This document shows positions 46,782-58,043 of a DNA stretch of 64,000 nucleotides, piece by piece. Below the pieces are notes generated by a model. It saw only the letters and a list, made by a program, of their open reading frames with translations. It searched no databases and was not told the origin of the DNA. Numbering within the stretch: the first letter of the stretch is position 1; each line of letters begins with the position of its first letter. This DNA is from Phaseolus vulgaris. Lineage: Eukaryota > Streptophyta > Magnoliopsida > Fabales > Fabaceae. The stretch spans positions 18,357,138-18,421,137 of the forward strand of contig NC_023749.2 of assembly GCF_000499845.2 (NCBI RefSeq), given 5' to 3'. The position numbers and the translations under genes are program-made.

Positions 46782-48590
46782 AGCATTATAGTAATAGGTT
46801 TAGCCTAAAACATCTTGGGAACTTTAGCACTCTTTTCATAATGGTCCTATTAAATTTTTCTATTGGGTCATTCTATTGAGGAGTATCGTTTATTGTTTGA
46901 TGTCTCACTATGTTTTTCTTCTTATAAAAGTTATCAAACAAAATTGTAGAGCATTATTCATTCTAAACCTCTTCATAGTATTATCAATTTGGTTCTCCAG
47001 TAGATGCTTCCAACTTTTGAAGTTCTCAAAATGCTTCGTATTTGATCTTATGAGGGTAGACATATAACTTCCTCAAATAGTAATCTACTATTGACATCCA
47101 GAGCCTAGTAGAGTGCATATGGTCCTCATATATCAACATGGATATAGTCAAGAGTCAATTTCTTTCTTTCTTGTCTCACACTTAATCTGAAAAAAATTGA
47201 ATAATATAATGAAGAGGTTTAGAATAAATAATACCATAGACACATTCCTCACACAATTTTAGCTTATTAAATTTGTTAAATTGAACAAGCCTTGCTCTCA
47301 CAACTCAACTTAGTCTTTCTCGCTTACACTACTTAACCTTTTGGCACAATTCAATCTTAAATAAGATGGTTTGTTCAACAGTAGGTGCTAAACCAGATAC
47401 TATAACACCCAACAAGGCATACAAGTCATTTTTCCTTACACCCTTTATTACAACCATGAATCCCCTTTCACTTTTAACATCCCCCTTTCACCTTTGAGTA
47501 CATACCTTTTTTTTATACTGACTAAAGGATATCATATCTTCAAGTTAGGTACAACCTAACTTCATTGAATACTTTTCAACAATGTAGATGAAAATTTATA
47601 ATTCTATCTTTAGTTATCTTATAAAACTTGTTATTACTAAGGAAAACTTACCCTCCTTCAAGCCCTGTCAACTCTTGGAACTGTTAACAATTTGGTGTCA
47701 TGTGTAACAAACATCTAGAGTTATCCATTCAAAATAACTAATACTACTTGACATCATAAGGACCTCTAATGATTCATAACATTCTTCAACAAGAGCAACT
47801 TCACCAAACGTAGACAATATATCAGATTTACACAGTCTACTAGGTTCAAATTCAAATGACCTATCACAGTGGTTAGTATTTTGTTGTCTACTAGGAGGAA
47901 TTAAGACTAATGAGTCCTTTGTTCTTACAATGGTAGCATCTAATGTTAAACACATTATCTTCACCACCATTTCTTAACCTCAACTTCGATTTGTTTTTGT
48001 TATTATTCTCACTAGTAGATGTTATTCCCCTTGCTACAAGGTCATCTCCACTACTAAACGCTTTCACATCAAACTTCTCGTTTATTTGTTTTAAGGAAAG
48101 ATTTGTTTGAACTTTTTCAAGATAGAAAGTCTCTCTTCCTTACAACAAGGTTTCCTTAAAGTGGTCACACATCTTAGGAAATGAACATAAAGACTTGATC
48201 CTTATCATCAATTTGTAAATAAATATTCTCTAAATTGAGAATCAATTTGTTGAACTCATCCAATTGTTCACAGATTTCCTTTTCATAACTCATTTTGTAT
48301 GAGTACAATGCTTACTTCATATATAGATGATTGATCAAGGACTTCATATACAAGCTCTCAACCTTTGTCTTTAGTCCCATTGTTGTCTCTTCTTCAAGAC
48401 TTGCCTCAATACCTTATTGCAAAATCTTAATACATTTGCACGGTGAGCCTTCTCCAACAATGTTTCCTTATCAATCTTAGCCATGGTAACATTAATTTTG
48501 ACTTGACCTTCCAAAGCTTCTAGATGGCCTTGTTCCATATGTGTGATAATTGTTTTAGTCACATTCAATTTTTAAACAAAAACTAAGTTT
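46782..48590 (-). pseudogene. Ty1/copia gag to integrase, decayed
   Basis: Minus strand, heavily mutated. From right: gag N-terminus with L-E-A-L-E-G and N-K-V-L-R-Q-V (48568-48371), a protease region near 47700-47720, a GAG-pre-integrase stretch with N-D-L-Y-A-L (about 47430) and C-E-E-C-V, then integrase core with L-D-Y-I-H-V-D, K-S-W-K-H-L-L-E-N-Q, and R-H-Q-T-I-N-D-T-P-Q near 46880. It continues at 34430 leftward after element B. Not functional. Confidence 0.75.
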
Positions 48591-48599
48591 CCCCCTAAT

Positions 48600-50180
48600 G
48601 TAATATAGGGCTAACCTAGGTCAAATCCTAAAAGATGCATCTCATGTATTATCTTTCCAGTGCTCCTATTCTCTTTAAACAAATTAAAACCAAGGGGAAA
48701 AGAAAGGAATTAAAATTGAAATAAAAAAATAAAACAAAATGTAAAACAAAAGTGAAAAATAAACCATCTATAAACAATGGCCTAGCATCTATAATTAACA
48801 TTAACTGAAAATGAATTAGAACTGTAAATTGCAAATATAAATTATAGAACTATAAATGAACATAAATTGAAAGGATTAATAGAGAAGAAAAGTGAAACTC
48901 AATTTAGGAACGTAAAATAGGAACCAAAACCATGGTTAAGTAATATTCCTCTTTGAACGTTATGGACCAAAATATGGATTCCTTGTTAATAAAAAAAAAT
49001 AACCAATTGGTTTGAATTGGTTTGAATGTTCTTATAAAATCATTCTCAATCAAAAATAGAATTCTGAAATGAATGACGAAGATGAAAACATTAAAACAAA
49101 GCATCATTTAGCACCTTTAATACATTGTTATACAATTCCATAATTAAATCACTTTAAATATAAAGTGAAGAAGATAAAGAGAAAAGGAACCACCAGGAAA
49201 TGAGAAGAAGAACGAAGAACTTGAAACATAAAAAATTAAAAATTAAAATGAACTAAAAACTGAGAAAACTAAAGAGAAAACTAAAAATGAAACTATTGTA
49301 ACGAGATGTCTAATCTATTCGCTATCTCCTATACATCCTTTTCTCTTAACCTAATCTATTTATAGAGTTTCGAAACTTTACAAACGGATAAAATATGAGG
49401 TGTAAATGATTTAATTAAATTGATGAATGTTGGTAGTTTTTTTTTTTTTTGTGTAAATTTAAGATTACCCTTATATATTTTAAAATATAAATGTGGTATG
49501 TAAATATGTAAAGATTAGAAATTTAACTATCAAATTAAAATTGCAAATATGAATGATTATAAAAAAATATACTATGTTTTTTATTTTAGAATTTAATTTT
49601 TTATTTTAAAATTTTAAAAAGTAATAATTTTGTGGTTATAAAATTAAAAGACTAAATCCAAATTGAATTATAAAATATTATTTAATTTGATTAAATTTTA
49701 TATTTAATTAAAATAAAACTAAATTGAACAACCAACTTTTATATTTGATTTAGATTTTGTTTTCAAATCAAACTCATTCGAATTTTTTTATAAAAATGTT
49801 TTATATTTTATAATAATATTTATAAATTTATCATATATTAATTAAAAAATATAATTGATATAAATTTAAAATTTATATTATTATGATGTAAATTAAAAAT
49901 ATACGGATACATTTCCGCTAGTAAATTATAAAAATAATTAAAAACATTTTTAAAAATTATAAGTAATTTTAATAAAAAGTTGTCACGGAATATAATTTTT
50001 GTTATATCATAATACTTTATTTCGTCGTATATAATAAAACACTAAATATAATTAGGCATCGTCATATTATTATTTTATTATATGATATTCTCTTACATCT
50101 TGTATCAAGTGCTTGATGTTGAAACATTCCTTTTAAATCTAAACCTCTGATTGAATATTTAACTTTTGACTCATTAATTT
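48600..50180. other. AT-rich stretch without recognisable gene
   Basis: 48600-49370 may be the copia leader and LTR: a minus-strand TATAAATAG (49356-49364) sits at a plausible place, but I cannot fix LTR ends. 49380-50170 is very AT-rich, with a T-run at 49438-49450 and no coding pattern. Confidence 0.5.
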
Positions 50181-50448
50181 AAATGTCATTAAACGGAGGT
50201 TTGGTGATAAAGCATCTGGAACAAAATAAGGTCAATGTCACTGTTCTTGCAATTACCCAAACGAAGCGCCTTAACGACTCACTATCCCCATCACACTCCA
50301 AAACCCTACAGCAAGAAAAACAAAATATTTGTGTTGTTGCGCTGGAAAGTGCCAAAGCAAAACCCTTTCCAAGACTCTGCCACCGTCGCGGACGCCGTCT
50401 GCCGCCTTGCTCTTTGTTGCCACAAAAGCCGTGCGATATCAGGTTTTC
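50180..50448 (+). other. Possible host exon / 5' region interrupted by G
   Basis: GC-richer than its surroundings and followed by a CAG/GTTTTC donor-like site at the G insertion point; the flank resumes at 55746. Two overlapping plus-strand frames are open but neither resembles a family I know. A first exon of a small gene is possible; so is chance. Confidence 0.25.
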
Positions 50449-50876
50449 TGATATGAACGATCGTGTGTAGAAGCGTCTAGGTCCTCTCGTAAGAGATTTC
50501 GAAGAATGATTAGGCTTTGGACAAAGGGAACCTTTAGGGCTTCCGATTATACCAAGAACAAGAACAATGATAGAGAATTGAGAAACGGAAACAAAGTGCA
50601 TATATTATTGATATCTCAAATAATAGTTCAATACTCTATTTATAGAGTACTAAAGATTACAAATGATAAAGATAAATGCTAGAAAGATAAATGATAAAAT
50701 CCTAACTAATTAAATCCCAACTAAAGATAAATGATAAATGATAAAAGTACTTAATTAAATCCTAACTAATTAAATCCCAACTAAAGATTTAAATCCTAAC
50801 TAATTAAATCCCAACTAAAGATAAATGATAAATAATAGAAACTACTAATTAAATCCTAAAACTTTAGAATATAACA
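50449..50876 (-). repeat. 3' LTR of element G
   Basis: 428 bp, TGATATGAACGA...AATATAACA. Minus-strand TATA box from CTATTTATA (50637-50645). Contains several copies of CTAATTAAATCCCAACTAAAG (50702-50820) that form a short internal repeat. Confidence 0.95.
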
Positions 50877-50890
50877 ATGCCCTCCCCATA
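50877..50890 (-). other. Polypurine tract, element G
   Basis: Minus strand TATGGGGAGGGCAT directly before the LTR. Confidence 0.8.
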
Positions 50891-50905
50891 AGAACATTCT
50901 TGCCC

Positions 50906-53900
50906 TCAAGAATGGAACAATGGGTACTTCTTCTTCAAATCAAAGTAGAACTCCCAAGTTGCATCCTCAGGAAGTTGGTGCTTCCATTTCACTAAAACCT
51001 TTGTGACTGCCCTTCCTCTTCGCTTAACTGTCATGCGGTCAATGATAGCTTCAGGCTCTTTCAGTTGTAGTGGGTCTTCAGATTGATAAGGCAACGTAGT
51101 GGAAACCACCATGTCTCCCACATGTTTCCTTAGTTGTGATACATGGAAGACATTGTGAATCTTAGAATGCACTGGAAGTTCTAGCTTATAAGCTACCTCC
51201 CCCACCTTATCCAAAACCTTGTAGGGCCCAAAATACTTTGGGCTCAACTTAGCATTTGGTTTGAAGCTTACGGATACCTGCCTGTAAGCTTGCAACTTAA
51301 CGTAAACTAAGTCACCAATCTCAAAACCCCTCTCGGATCTGTGTCTATCTGCTAGTTGCTTCATTCTCTCTTGTGCTCGTTTTAAATGAAATTTTATCAC
51401 TTTCAACATTTGTTCTCTCTTGAGAAGGCTTCTATCTACCAATTCAATGCTGGATTCTCCTAGTAAGTATGGTAAATGGATAGGAGGTGGTTGACCATAC
51501 ACAATTTCATAAGGGGTGGCTTTGATGGCTGTATGGAATGTGGTATTATACCACCATTCTGCAAGAGGAAGCCATTGCACCCATTTGTGTGGTGAGTCAA
51601 CACACATACATCTCAAATAAGTTTCTAAGCATCTATTCACCACCTCCGTCTGGCCATCTGTTTGGGGATGATAACTTGTGGACAGTTGAACTTGCACTCC
51701 TTGTACTGCCATAAATTCTTTCCAAAATTGGCTCACAAAAATCGGATCTCTATCATTGGTAATAGTTTCTGGACATCCATGTAACTTGAACACGTTGTCC
51801 AAAAATGCTTGAGCAACACTTCTCGCCGTATAGGGATGAGTTAGGGCCATAAAATGGGCAGCTTTGCTCAACCTGTCTACTACCACAAAAATGACTTGTT
51901 TACCTTCTGAATGTGGTAACCCTTCAATGAAATCCATGGTGATGTGCTGCCAAATGGTCTGCGGAATGGGTAGAGGTTGTAGAAGGCCTGGAGTAGCAGC
52001 GGTGTCATATTTATTTTGCTGACACACAGAACACCGTTGGATAAAATGTTTGATATCTTTATTTAAGCCTTTCCAATAAACCACTGCCTTGACCCTTTTC
52101 ACTGTTGCATTCATACCCGAATGACCGCCCTCCGCTGAGGCATGTAGCCACTGCAAAATCTTCTTTCTCAATAACCCATCTATCCCTACAACCAGCCTGC
52201 CTTTTCTTCTAAGTTCATTGTTTTCCCATGTATAATGTTTATGGGAACTTGTATTCGCCTTTAACTCTGTTATGAGTTTCTGTAAGTGAATATCTGTAAT
52301 CCATGATTGTTGTATATCCTGTAGTAACTCAGACTGTAGTTGTAAGGTAATTAAACCTTTGCATTCCACTATGTCCCTTCTAGATAATGCATCAGCGACA
52401 ACATTTTCTTTTCCTTGGCGATATTCTATGGTGAAATCAAATTCCATCAGCTTGATTAGCCATTTTTGTTGAAACTCGGTGGACCATCTTTGATCTAAGA
52501 TGTATTTAAGGCTGTAATGATCCGTCTTGATAGTAAAATGACGATTCAACAGGTAATGTCGCCATTTTTGCACAACAAAGACTACTCCCACCAATTCCTT
52601 TTCGTATGTTGAATAAGCTTGTTGTTGAAGATTAAAAATTCTACTAATAAAAGCTATGGGATGGTGGTCTTGCATCAAAACTGCTCCCACGCCTTGCCCA
52701 GAAGCATCTACCTCCACAACAAAGACTTTTGTGAAATCAGGTAGTGCTAAAACGGGAGTACTGCTCATCATCTTCTTAAGGTCGTGAAAAGCTTGTTCAG
52801 CCCTCTCACACCAAAGGAAATTGTCCTTCTTAAGCATATCAGTTAAGGGTTTAGCAATGATGCCATAGCCGCGGACAAATCTTCTATAATACCCAGCTAA
52901 GCCCAAAAACCCTCGTAATTTCTTTAGGGTTCGCGGTAGAGGCCAGCTTACCATAGCAGCAACTTTGTTGGAGTCCGCGGAAATGCCATGTGCATTAATA
53001 ATATGGCCTAAGTACTCCACTTCGGAAACAACAAAATAGCATTTAGATCTCTTGGCAAAAAGAGAATGGATACGGAGAGTCTGCAATACTTCTTTGAGAT
53101 GTTGTATGTGCTCCGTTATGTTTTTGCTGTAGACTAGAATATCATCAAAAAACACCAACAAAAATTTCCTTAAAAACCTCTGAAAAATGGAGTTCATTAA
53201 TCCTTGGAATGTAGCCGGAGCGTTGGTGAGTCCAAATGGCATCACCAGGTACTCATAATGTCCCGAGTGTGTTCGAAAGGCTGTCTTCCACACATCGTCG
53301 GGATTCATTCGAACTTGATTATAGCCTGCACGTAAATCAATTTTCGAAAAAACAGTAGATCCTGCTAATTCATCCAGTAGATCATCAACTAAAGGAATAG
53401 GAAATTTGTTCTTGACTGTGCCCTTATTCAGATCCCTATAATCAACACAAAGTCTCCATGAACCATCTTTTTTGCTTACAAGAACCACGGGGCTGGCGTA
53501 AGGGCTGCAGCTTTCCTGTATAATTCCGGATTGCAAATATTCATGTATAAGTTGGTCAATAATATCTTTTTGGGTTGTGGCATACCTGTAAGGCCGTTTG
53601 TTGACTGGATTAACTCCCTGAATCAATGGAATATGATGATCATGGCCTGGTCGAAAGGGTGGTAATTGTTGTGGTTCTTGAAAGATATCTGCAAATTCTT
53701 GTAAGAGATTCGCGATCTCAGTTGGAATCTCCTGTTCTGCAGCATGTGTAGTCAAGGACTGCAACAACATGTCCTCCCCTGCACCCTCGTGTATCATAGA
53801 CAAATGTACACCGTCAATAAAAGCTTTGCTCAACTGTTGCTTGTGTGCAGGTTTAAGCTTGGGGGCCATAGAGCCACGTAGAACATGTCGCCTTCCTTGT

Positions 53901-55285
53901 ACCTTGAATTCCATAGTGAGTTTGTCGAAATTCCATAAAATATCGCCCAATGTTATGAGCCACTCAATTCCCAACACTAAATCGCAACACCCCAAAGGAA
54001 GGAGTAGCATATCAGCAGTAAAAGTTGTGTGTTGAATTGTCCAACTAAAATTTTTGACCACGGAAGATATCTTGATCTTTGACCCATCTGCTACCACGAC
54101 ATTCAAAGGGGCAATTGTCTCAATTACGCACCCATATTTTTGAGCCATTTGGGTATCTAAGAAATTATGAGTGCTGCCACTATCAATGAGAATATGTAAA
54201 GGTCGTTTTTGATGATATCCAGTGATTCTCATAGTCCTGAACCCAACCACTCCTGTTAATGCGTTGACTGAGATTTGTGGTTCCTTCCATTGCAATAAGT
54301 CAGTATCGTCACTGGGAGGACTATCCTGTGCGTCATCTTCTTCCTCCATCTCCATGACGTGAAGCTGTAATTTCTTGTGTACTCTACTGTGCTCCATTGA
54401 GTAGGGTTCATCACAAAAATAACAAAGGCCTTGGGCTCTGCGTTCTGCTATGAATTCTGGCGTTAGGTGGCGTGTGGGTTTAGGTTTGGGAACCGCAGTG
54501 ATTGGAGATGACGATGATAGAGGCACTGGAGCTGGACCTAAGACTCCCCTGTGGAATTTGGTCGTCGACTTGCTAGAATTGGCTGCTTCATACGTCCTGG
54601 CCAAAGTAAATGCATGTTGTAGAGATGTAGGTTGGAACATGCGTACCATCATCTGGATGTCTTGCTTTAAGCCACCAAGGAAGCAACTGAGAACATGATC
54701 ATTAGCTAACTTTAATCTTGTAATGATGGAATCAAACTCTTCATGATAGGCATCAACGGACGTCTTTTGTCGCAGACGCATTAGCGCAACCATGGGATCA
54801 TCGCCAATTGCACCAAACCGATCTTTTAGACTTTTGGTGAATTCCGACCATGAAGGTGCAGCCATATCTAAATCAGAGTTCTGAAGTGCGGTATGCCATT
54901 GCAAGGCCTTTCCTTCTAGATGCACAAGTGCCAGCTGTACCTTGAATTCCTCTGGAGTCTTGTCAATGAGAAAATAATTTTTGCATTGATAAATCCACTG
55001 ATTAACATTTTCGCCATTGAATCGGGGAAAGTCGATGCGTGCCAACCGCGTGCCACAAACATAAGAAGACCCCGTTCGAGGTCCGCGCGACATTGTCTCA
55101 GGTGAGGGCCGAGGGGAGCGTTCACCTTGAGATTGAGTAAGTAAATCCTGGATGGTGTCTTTCATAGAAAGAGTCAAAGTTTCCTTCAACGTAGTCGCGA
55201 GTTCCATAAACCGATTATCCATCCTTTGGGAGAGTCGATCTTCCATCTCCCTAGTAGCTTGAGCGGAGCGTGTTGATTCTGCCAT
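50906..55285 (-). CDS. Gag-pol polyprotein with chromodomain (Reina-like)
   Basis: 1459 codons, unbroken. Gag domain about 80-235; a zinc-knuckle relic C-Y-F-C at 288-291 followed by His but without the usual last Cys. Protease Asp368 (I-D-S-G-S). RT F-F-D-D at 712-715. RNase H from Asp860 (E-V-D-A-S). Integrase zinc residues H1048, H1055, C1085, C1088 and catalytic D1118, D1178, E1214 (DD35E). [10 protein letters not shown] at about 1346. C-terminal chromodomain about 1410-1457 (I-I-D-R...V-L-V-K-W-K...D-A-T-W-E), which in this group directs integration to marked chromatin. The start was taken as the first Met, 30 bp from the primer-binding site. Possibly active. Confidence 0.93.
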   Translation of the reverse strand: MAESTRSAQATREMEDRLSQRMDNRFMELATTLKETLTLSMKDTIQDLLTQSQGERSPRPSPETMSRGPRTGSSYVCGTRLARIDFPRFNGENVNQWIYQCKNYFLIDKTPEEFKVQLALVHLEGKALQWHTALQNSDLDMAAPSWSEFTKSLKDRFGAIGDDPMVALMRLRQKTSVDAYHEEFDSIITRLKLANDHVLSCFLGGLKQDIQMMVRMFQPTSLQHAFTLARTYEAANSSKSTTKFHRGVLGPAPVPLSSSSPITAVPKPKPTRHLTPEFIAERRAQGLCYFCDEPYSMEHSRVHKKLQLHVMEMEEEDDAQDSPPSDDTDLLQWKEPQISVNALTGVVGFRTMRITGYHQKRPLHILIDSGSTHNFLDTQMAQKYGCVIETIAPLNVVVADGSKIKISSVVKNFSWTIQHTTFTADMLLLPLGCCDLVLGIEWLITLGDILWNFDKLTMEFKVQGRRHVLRGSMAPKLKPAHKQQLSKAFIDGVHLSMIHEGAGEDMLLQSLTTHAAEQEIPTEIANLLQEFADIFQEPQQLPPFRPGHDHHIPLIQGVNPVNKRPYRYATTQKDIIDQLIHEYLQSGIIQESCSPYASPVVLVSKKDGSWRLCVDYRDLNKGTVKNKFPIPLVDDLLDELAGSTVFSKIDLRAGYNQVRMNPDDVWKTAFRTHSGHYEYLVMPFGLTNAPATFQGLMNSIFQRFLRKFLLVFFDDILVYSKNITEHIQHLKEVLQTLRIHSLFAKRSKCYFVVSEVEYLGHIINAHGISADSNKVAAMVSWPLPRTLKKLRGFLGLAGYYRRFVRGYGIIAKPLTDMLKKDNFLWCERAEQAFHDLKKMMSSTPVLALPDFTKVFVVEVDASGQGVGAVLMQDHHPIAFISRIFNLQQQAYSTYEKELVGVVFVVQKWRHYLLNRHFTIKTDHYSLKYILDQRWSTEFQQKWLIKLMEFDFTIEYRQGKENVVADALSRRDIVECKGLITLQLQSELLQDIQQSWITDIHLQKLITELKANTSSHKHYTWENNELRRKGRLVVGIDGLLRKKILQWLHASAEGGHSGMNATVKRVKAVVYWKGLNKDIKHFIQRCSVCQQNKYDTAATPGLLQPLPIPQTIWQHITMDFIEGLPHSEGKQVIFVVVDRLSKAAHFMALTHPYTARSVAQAFLDNVFKLHGCPETITNDRDPIFVSQFWKEFMAVQGVQVQLSTSYHPQTDGQTEVVNRCLETYLRCMCVDSPHKWVQWLPLAEWWYNTTFHTAIKATPYEIVYGQPPPIHLPYLLGESSIELVDRSLLKREQMLKVIKFHLKRAQERMKQLADRHRSERGFEIGDLVYVKLQAYRQVSVSFKPNAKLSPKYFGPYKVLDKVGEVAYKLELPVHSKIHNVFHVSQLRKHVGDMVVSTTLPYQSEDPLQLKEPEAIIDRMTVKRRGRAVTKVLVKWKHQLPEDATWEFYFDLKKKYPLFHS

Positions 55286-55305
55286 TGAAGTACTGGAAGG
55301 TCCTA

Positions 55306-55316
55306 GCTGATACCAA
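55306..55316 (-). other. Primer-binding site of element G
   Basis: Minus strand TGGTATCAGCT, one or two bases from the LTR end; initiator-Met tRNA type. Confidence 0.8.
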
Positions 55317-55317
55317 T

Positions 55318-55745
55318 TGATATGAACGATCGTGTGTAGAAGCGTCTAGGTCCTCTCGTAAGAGATTTCGAAGAACGATTAGGCTTTGGACAAAGGGAAC
55401 CTTTAGGGCTTCCGATTATACCAAGAACAAGAACAATGATAGAGAATTGAGAAACGGAAACAAAGTGCATATATTATTGATATCTCAAATAATAGTTAAA
55501 TACTCTATTTATAGAGTACTAAAGATTACAAATGATAAAGATAAATGCTAGAAAGATAAATGATAAAATCCTAACTAATTAAATCCCAACTAAAGATAAA
55601 TGATAAATGATAAAAGTACTTAATTAAATCCTAACTAATTAAATCCCAACTAAAGATTTAAATCCTAACTAATTAAATTCCAACTAAAGATAGATGATAA
55701 ATAATAGAAACTACTAATTAAATCCTAAAACTTTAGAATATAACA
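55318..55745 (-). repeat. 5' LTR of element G
   Basis: 428 bp, matching 50449-50876 with about four substitutions. Confidence 0.95.
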
Positions 55746-56230
55746 TTTTCCAGTCTAAACTTCTTCTTCTTGGAATGTTTCCATTTTTGCTTTGTGCGCC
55801 ATTGTATCTATCTATCAATTTCACTATATACCTTTTCACACTGTTTCTGCCTTCACTTTCCAAAGAATGTTTTTTCAACTGATTACGCAATTAGATTCAG
55901 TGTACAAATGTTCTTTCATTGAGACCCCTTCCCTAATAGTATCGGAAAACGGTGTTTGAGTCAGGAGCCAGTTTCTGCTACTTTAGGTACGTTAACAATT
56001 ATTTTTTTAAGGTTTTTTCATTGAGAAAAACATAAACCTAATAATTTCGAAATATTTGTGAGTATATAGAGCAGCTAATATGTGCTGCAACACAAACCTG
56101 TGATCAGTGTCCATAGAGGCCGTGTTTATAGGGTAAGGGAGTGAGTAGCAAAGGGGAGAATGGAAATTGGGTGAGGAAATGGTTAGGCATTTGCCTTGAG
56201 GACAAAGTTCACTCCTTGCATGCTAGTTGT

Positions 56231-56460
56231 GTTGGAAAAATCAAAACTAATTCTCCCACTTTGGTGTAGATACAAAATGAACACTTGCGAAAGTAATAAG
56301 GAGACAAAAGAAAATAGAGCAAAATAAAATAATAACACCGAGAATTTTTGTAACGTGGAAACCTTCCCAACTTGTGAGAATTTCATTCTACTTTTGACCT
56401 CAAGCATCACATCTTAGAATCGTGGATGCTACGCCATTAGATGGCCTAATACAAAATTCC
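56231..56460 (-). repeat. Possible copia LTR fragment
   Basis: Starts TGTTGGAAAAATC and contains AACACCGAGAATTTTTGTAA and CGTGGAAACC, phrases typical of plant copia LTRs. The right end and target duplication are not found. Confidence 0.4.
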
Positions 56461-56716
56461 AACCTTTTCTTTGTAGCTATCTTCTCTGCATTTTGAATTT
56501 GGAAACAGGTTTTTAAGATTGAGAACCAGAATCCTGTGAAGGTTAAATTCGTGATTAGCGTAGATTTAAACTAATGATGAAACTGCAAAGCATTATGTAT
56601 ACAAACCATGTTTAAAAAATCTTTTCGTTTATGGGCAACAAATATACATAATTAGTAAATTAAATCTACCTGTGATGAAGCAGAACTTTGTTCTCTTGAA
56701 GATCTTTCTATATTCT

Positions 56717-57497
56717 TGTTCTCGCCGGTTGACTCACTCTTCGGTTGACTCACTCTTCGGTTGACTTGCTCGCCGGTTGACTCGAACGACAATCTCTAGC
56801 CCACCTGTCTTTGCCTGAGAATCAAATTTTCTTGGTTGAGGAATCTCTCACCTGCAAAGACAAAGGGCGTCTTGACGGCCGTTTGCACTCCGACGCTCTA
56901 GTCAGTCATGGGGCAAAGAAACAATAAGTGTATAAAGTAGTTTCAGTCTTAGAAACCGTGTACCTTGCTAGGGTTCTTAGCACCCTTTATATAGGTTGTA
57001 ACTAGGGTTTACTTCTGCTCTGTTACCCATGTCTAGGGTTCCTTGGAGAATGTCCCTGCGCCGCTATTATGCAATCTTAGCATAACCTGACACATAAGAC
57101 TTCCCTTAACTAGAGTGCAACGACTAACAGAATGGCTGCCAAGGTACCAACTCATGCACTAATGTTGCGGGGCCATCTGTTCTATGGGTGTCCTGAGTAT
57201 TCACGTGTCATGCATGCAGGCTACCCTTGGAAATCCTAACCCTAATGGGCCTTAGCGCCTCCAAAGGTTCTTTACTTGTGCCGCGCCCGAATGCGCCATA
57301 CACCCCACATGCATGGATCCCTCGTGTCTTAGGGCTTCCTCTCATCTCTGATGTTTTAACTGGTAACTAGTATAATTTTGGGGCCCACCTTACATGGCCC
57401 AACATAGCTGTTCAGACCACCAACGTTCGATATCTCCCACTGTTGGTGAGGTTCGATGTCGATCCCTAACGTCGATGTTTGAGAACTAGTCGGTACA
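56717..57497 (-). repeat. 3' LTR of element F
   Basis: 781 bp, TGTTCTCGCC...TCGGTACA. The left end has extra copies of GGTTGACTCACTCTTC relative to the other LTR. TATA box on minus from CTTTATATA at 56985-56993. Block GACGGCCGTTTGCACTCCGA at 56873-56892. The polypurine tract follows at 57498-57512 (minus strand). Confidence 0.9.
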
Positions 57498-57688
57498 CAA
57501 GCCCCCCAGTCTCGAGTTGTAACTTGTTTCAACGAAGAGACTAAGTGCACCGAAATGGGTTGTGAACACTGGGTGATAGGTTGTGAACTGTGCACCGAAA
57601 TGACATCTCACCATACTTTTTCAATCAGCGTACACGTGGCAAGATCAACGGCTATCACTTGTTGGCGCTTGTGCTTCTTCGTATACTG

Positions 57689-57731
57689 TTTAAACCTTTA
57701 AACCCCTACACTCCCTTTACTGTTTCATTAC
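57689..57731 (+). promoter_or_regulatory. Candidate core promoter of antisense gene F
   Basis: TTTAAACCTTTAAACCCC then TTACTGTTTCATTA (57718-57731), as in A and D. The 5'UTR intron follows at 57825-58030 with TTTTTAG as acceptor. Confidence 0.5.
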
Positions 57732-58043
57732 TTCACTTAAGCATTTCTCGAACATTTCTCATCCTCGAAAACGCTCTCTCTTCCTCTTCGATAACTTATA
57801 CCTTCAAACCCTTCCTGATCAGAGGTATGATCTTTACTCATTGTTTGCTCTTGCTTTATGATTCTGTTGCTCATAACATGCTATAATTGTAATGGGACTG
57901 TTTATGTTTTCCGCATGTTATGTTTTCTCTGTTCTTCGCTTTGAGTCTGTTTTCTAGGTTTCTTGAGTCACATCCCTCTTTTTCTTCTAAAGCCTTTGTT
58001 TTTCTTCTTTTCTCTTCTCTCTCTTTTTAGCTTCCTTATCAAG

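Larger units (their letters stand above)
50449..55745 (-). mobile_element. Intact Reina-like chromovirus G
   Basis: 5297 bp with 428-bp LTRs, TTTTC duplications (50444-50448, 55746-55750), an iMet-type primer-binding site, a polypurine tract and one open gag-pol frame ending in a chromodomain. The LTRs show about four substitutions (about 1%). Small size, short LTRs and [11 protein letters not shown] suggest the Reina clade; the clade call is inference. Confidence 0.92.

Noticed and set aside
56450..56540. Further exon of the host gene left of F
   Set aside because: Acceptor-like CAG present near 56496, but the phase required gives an immediate stop.
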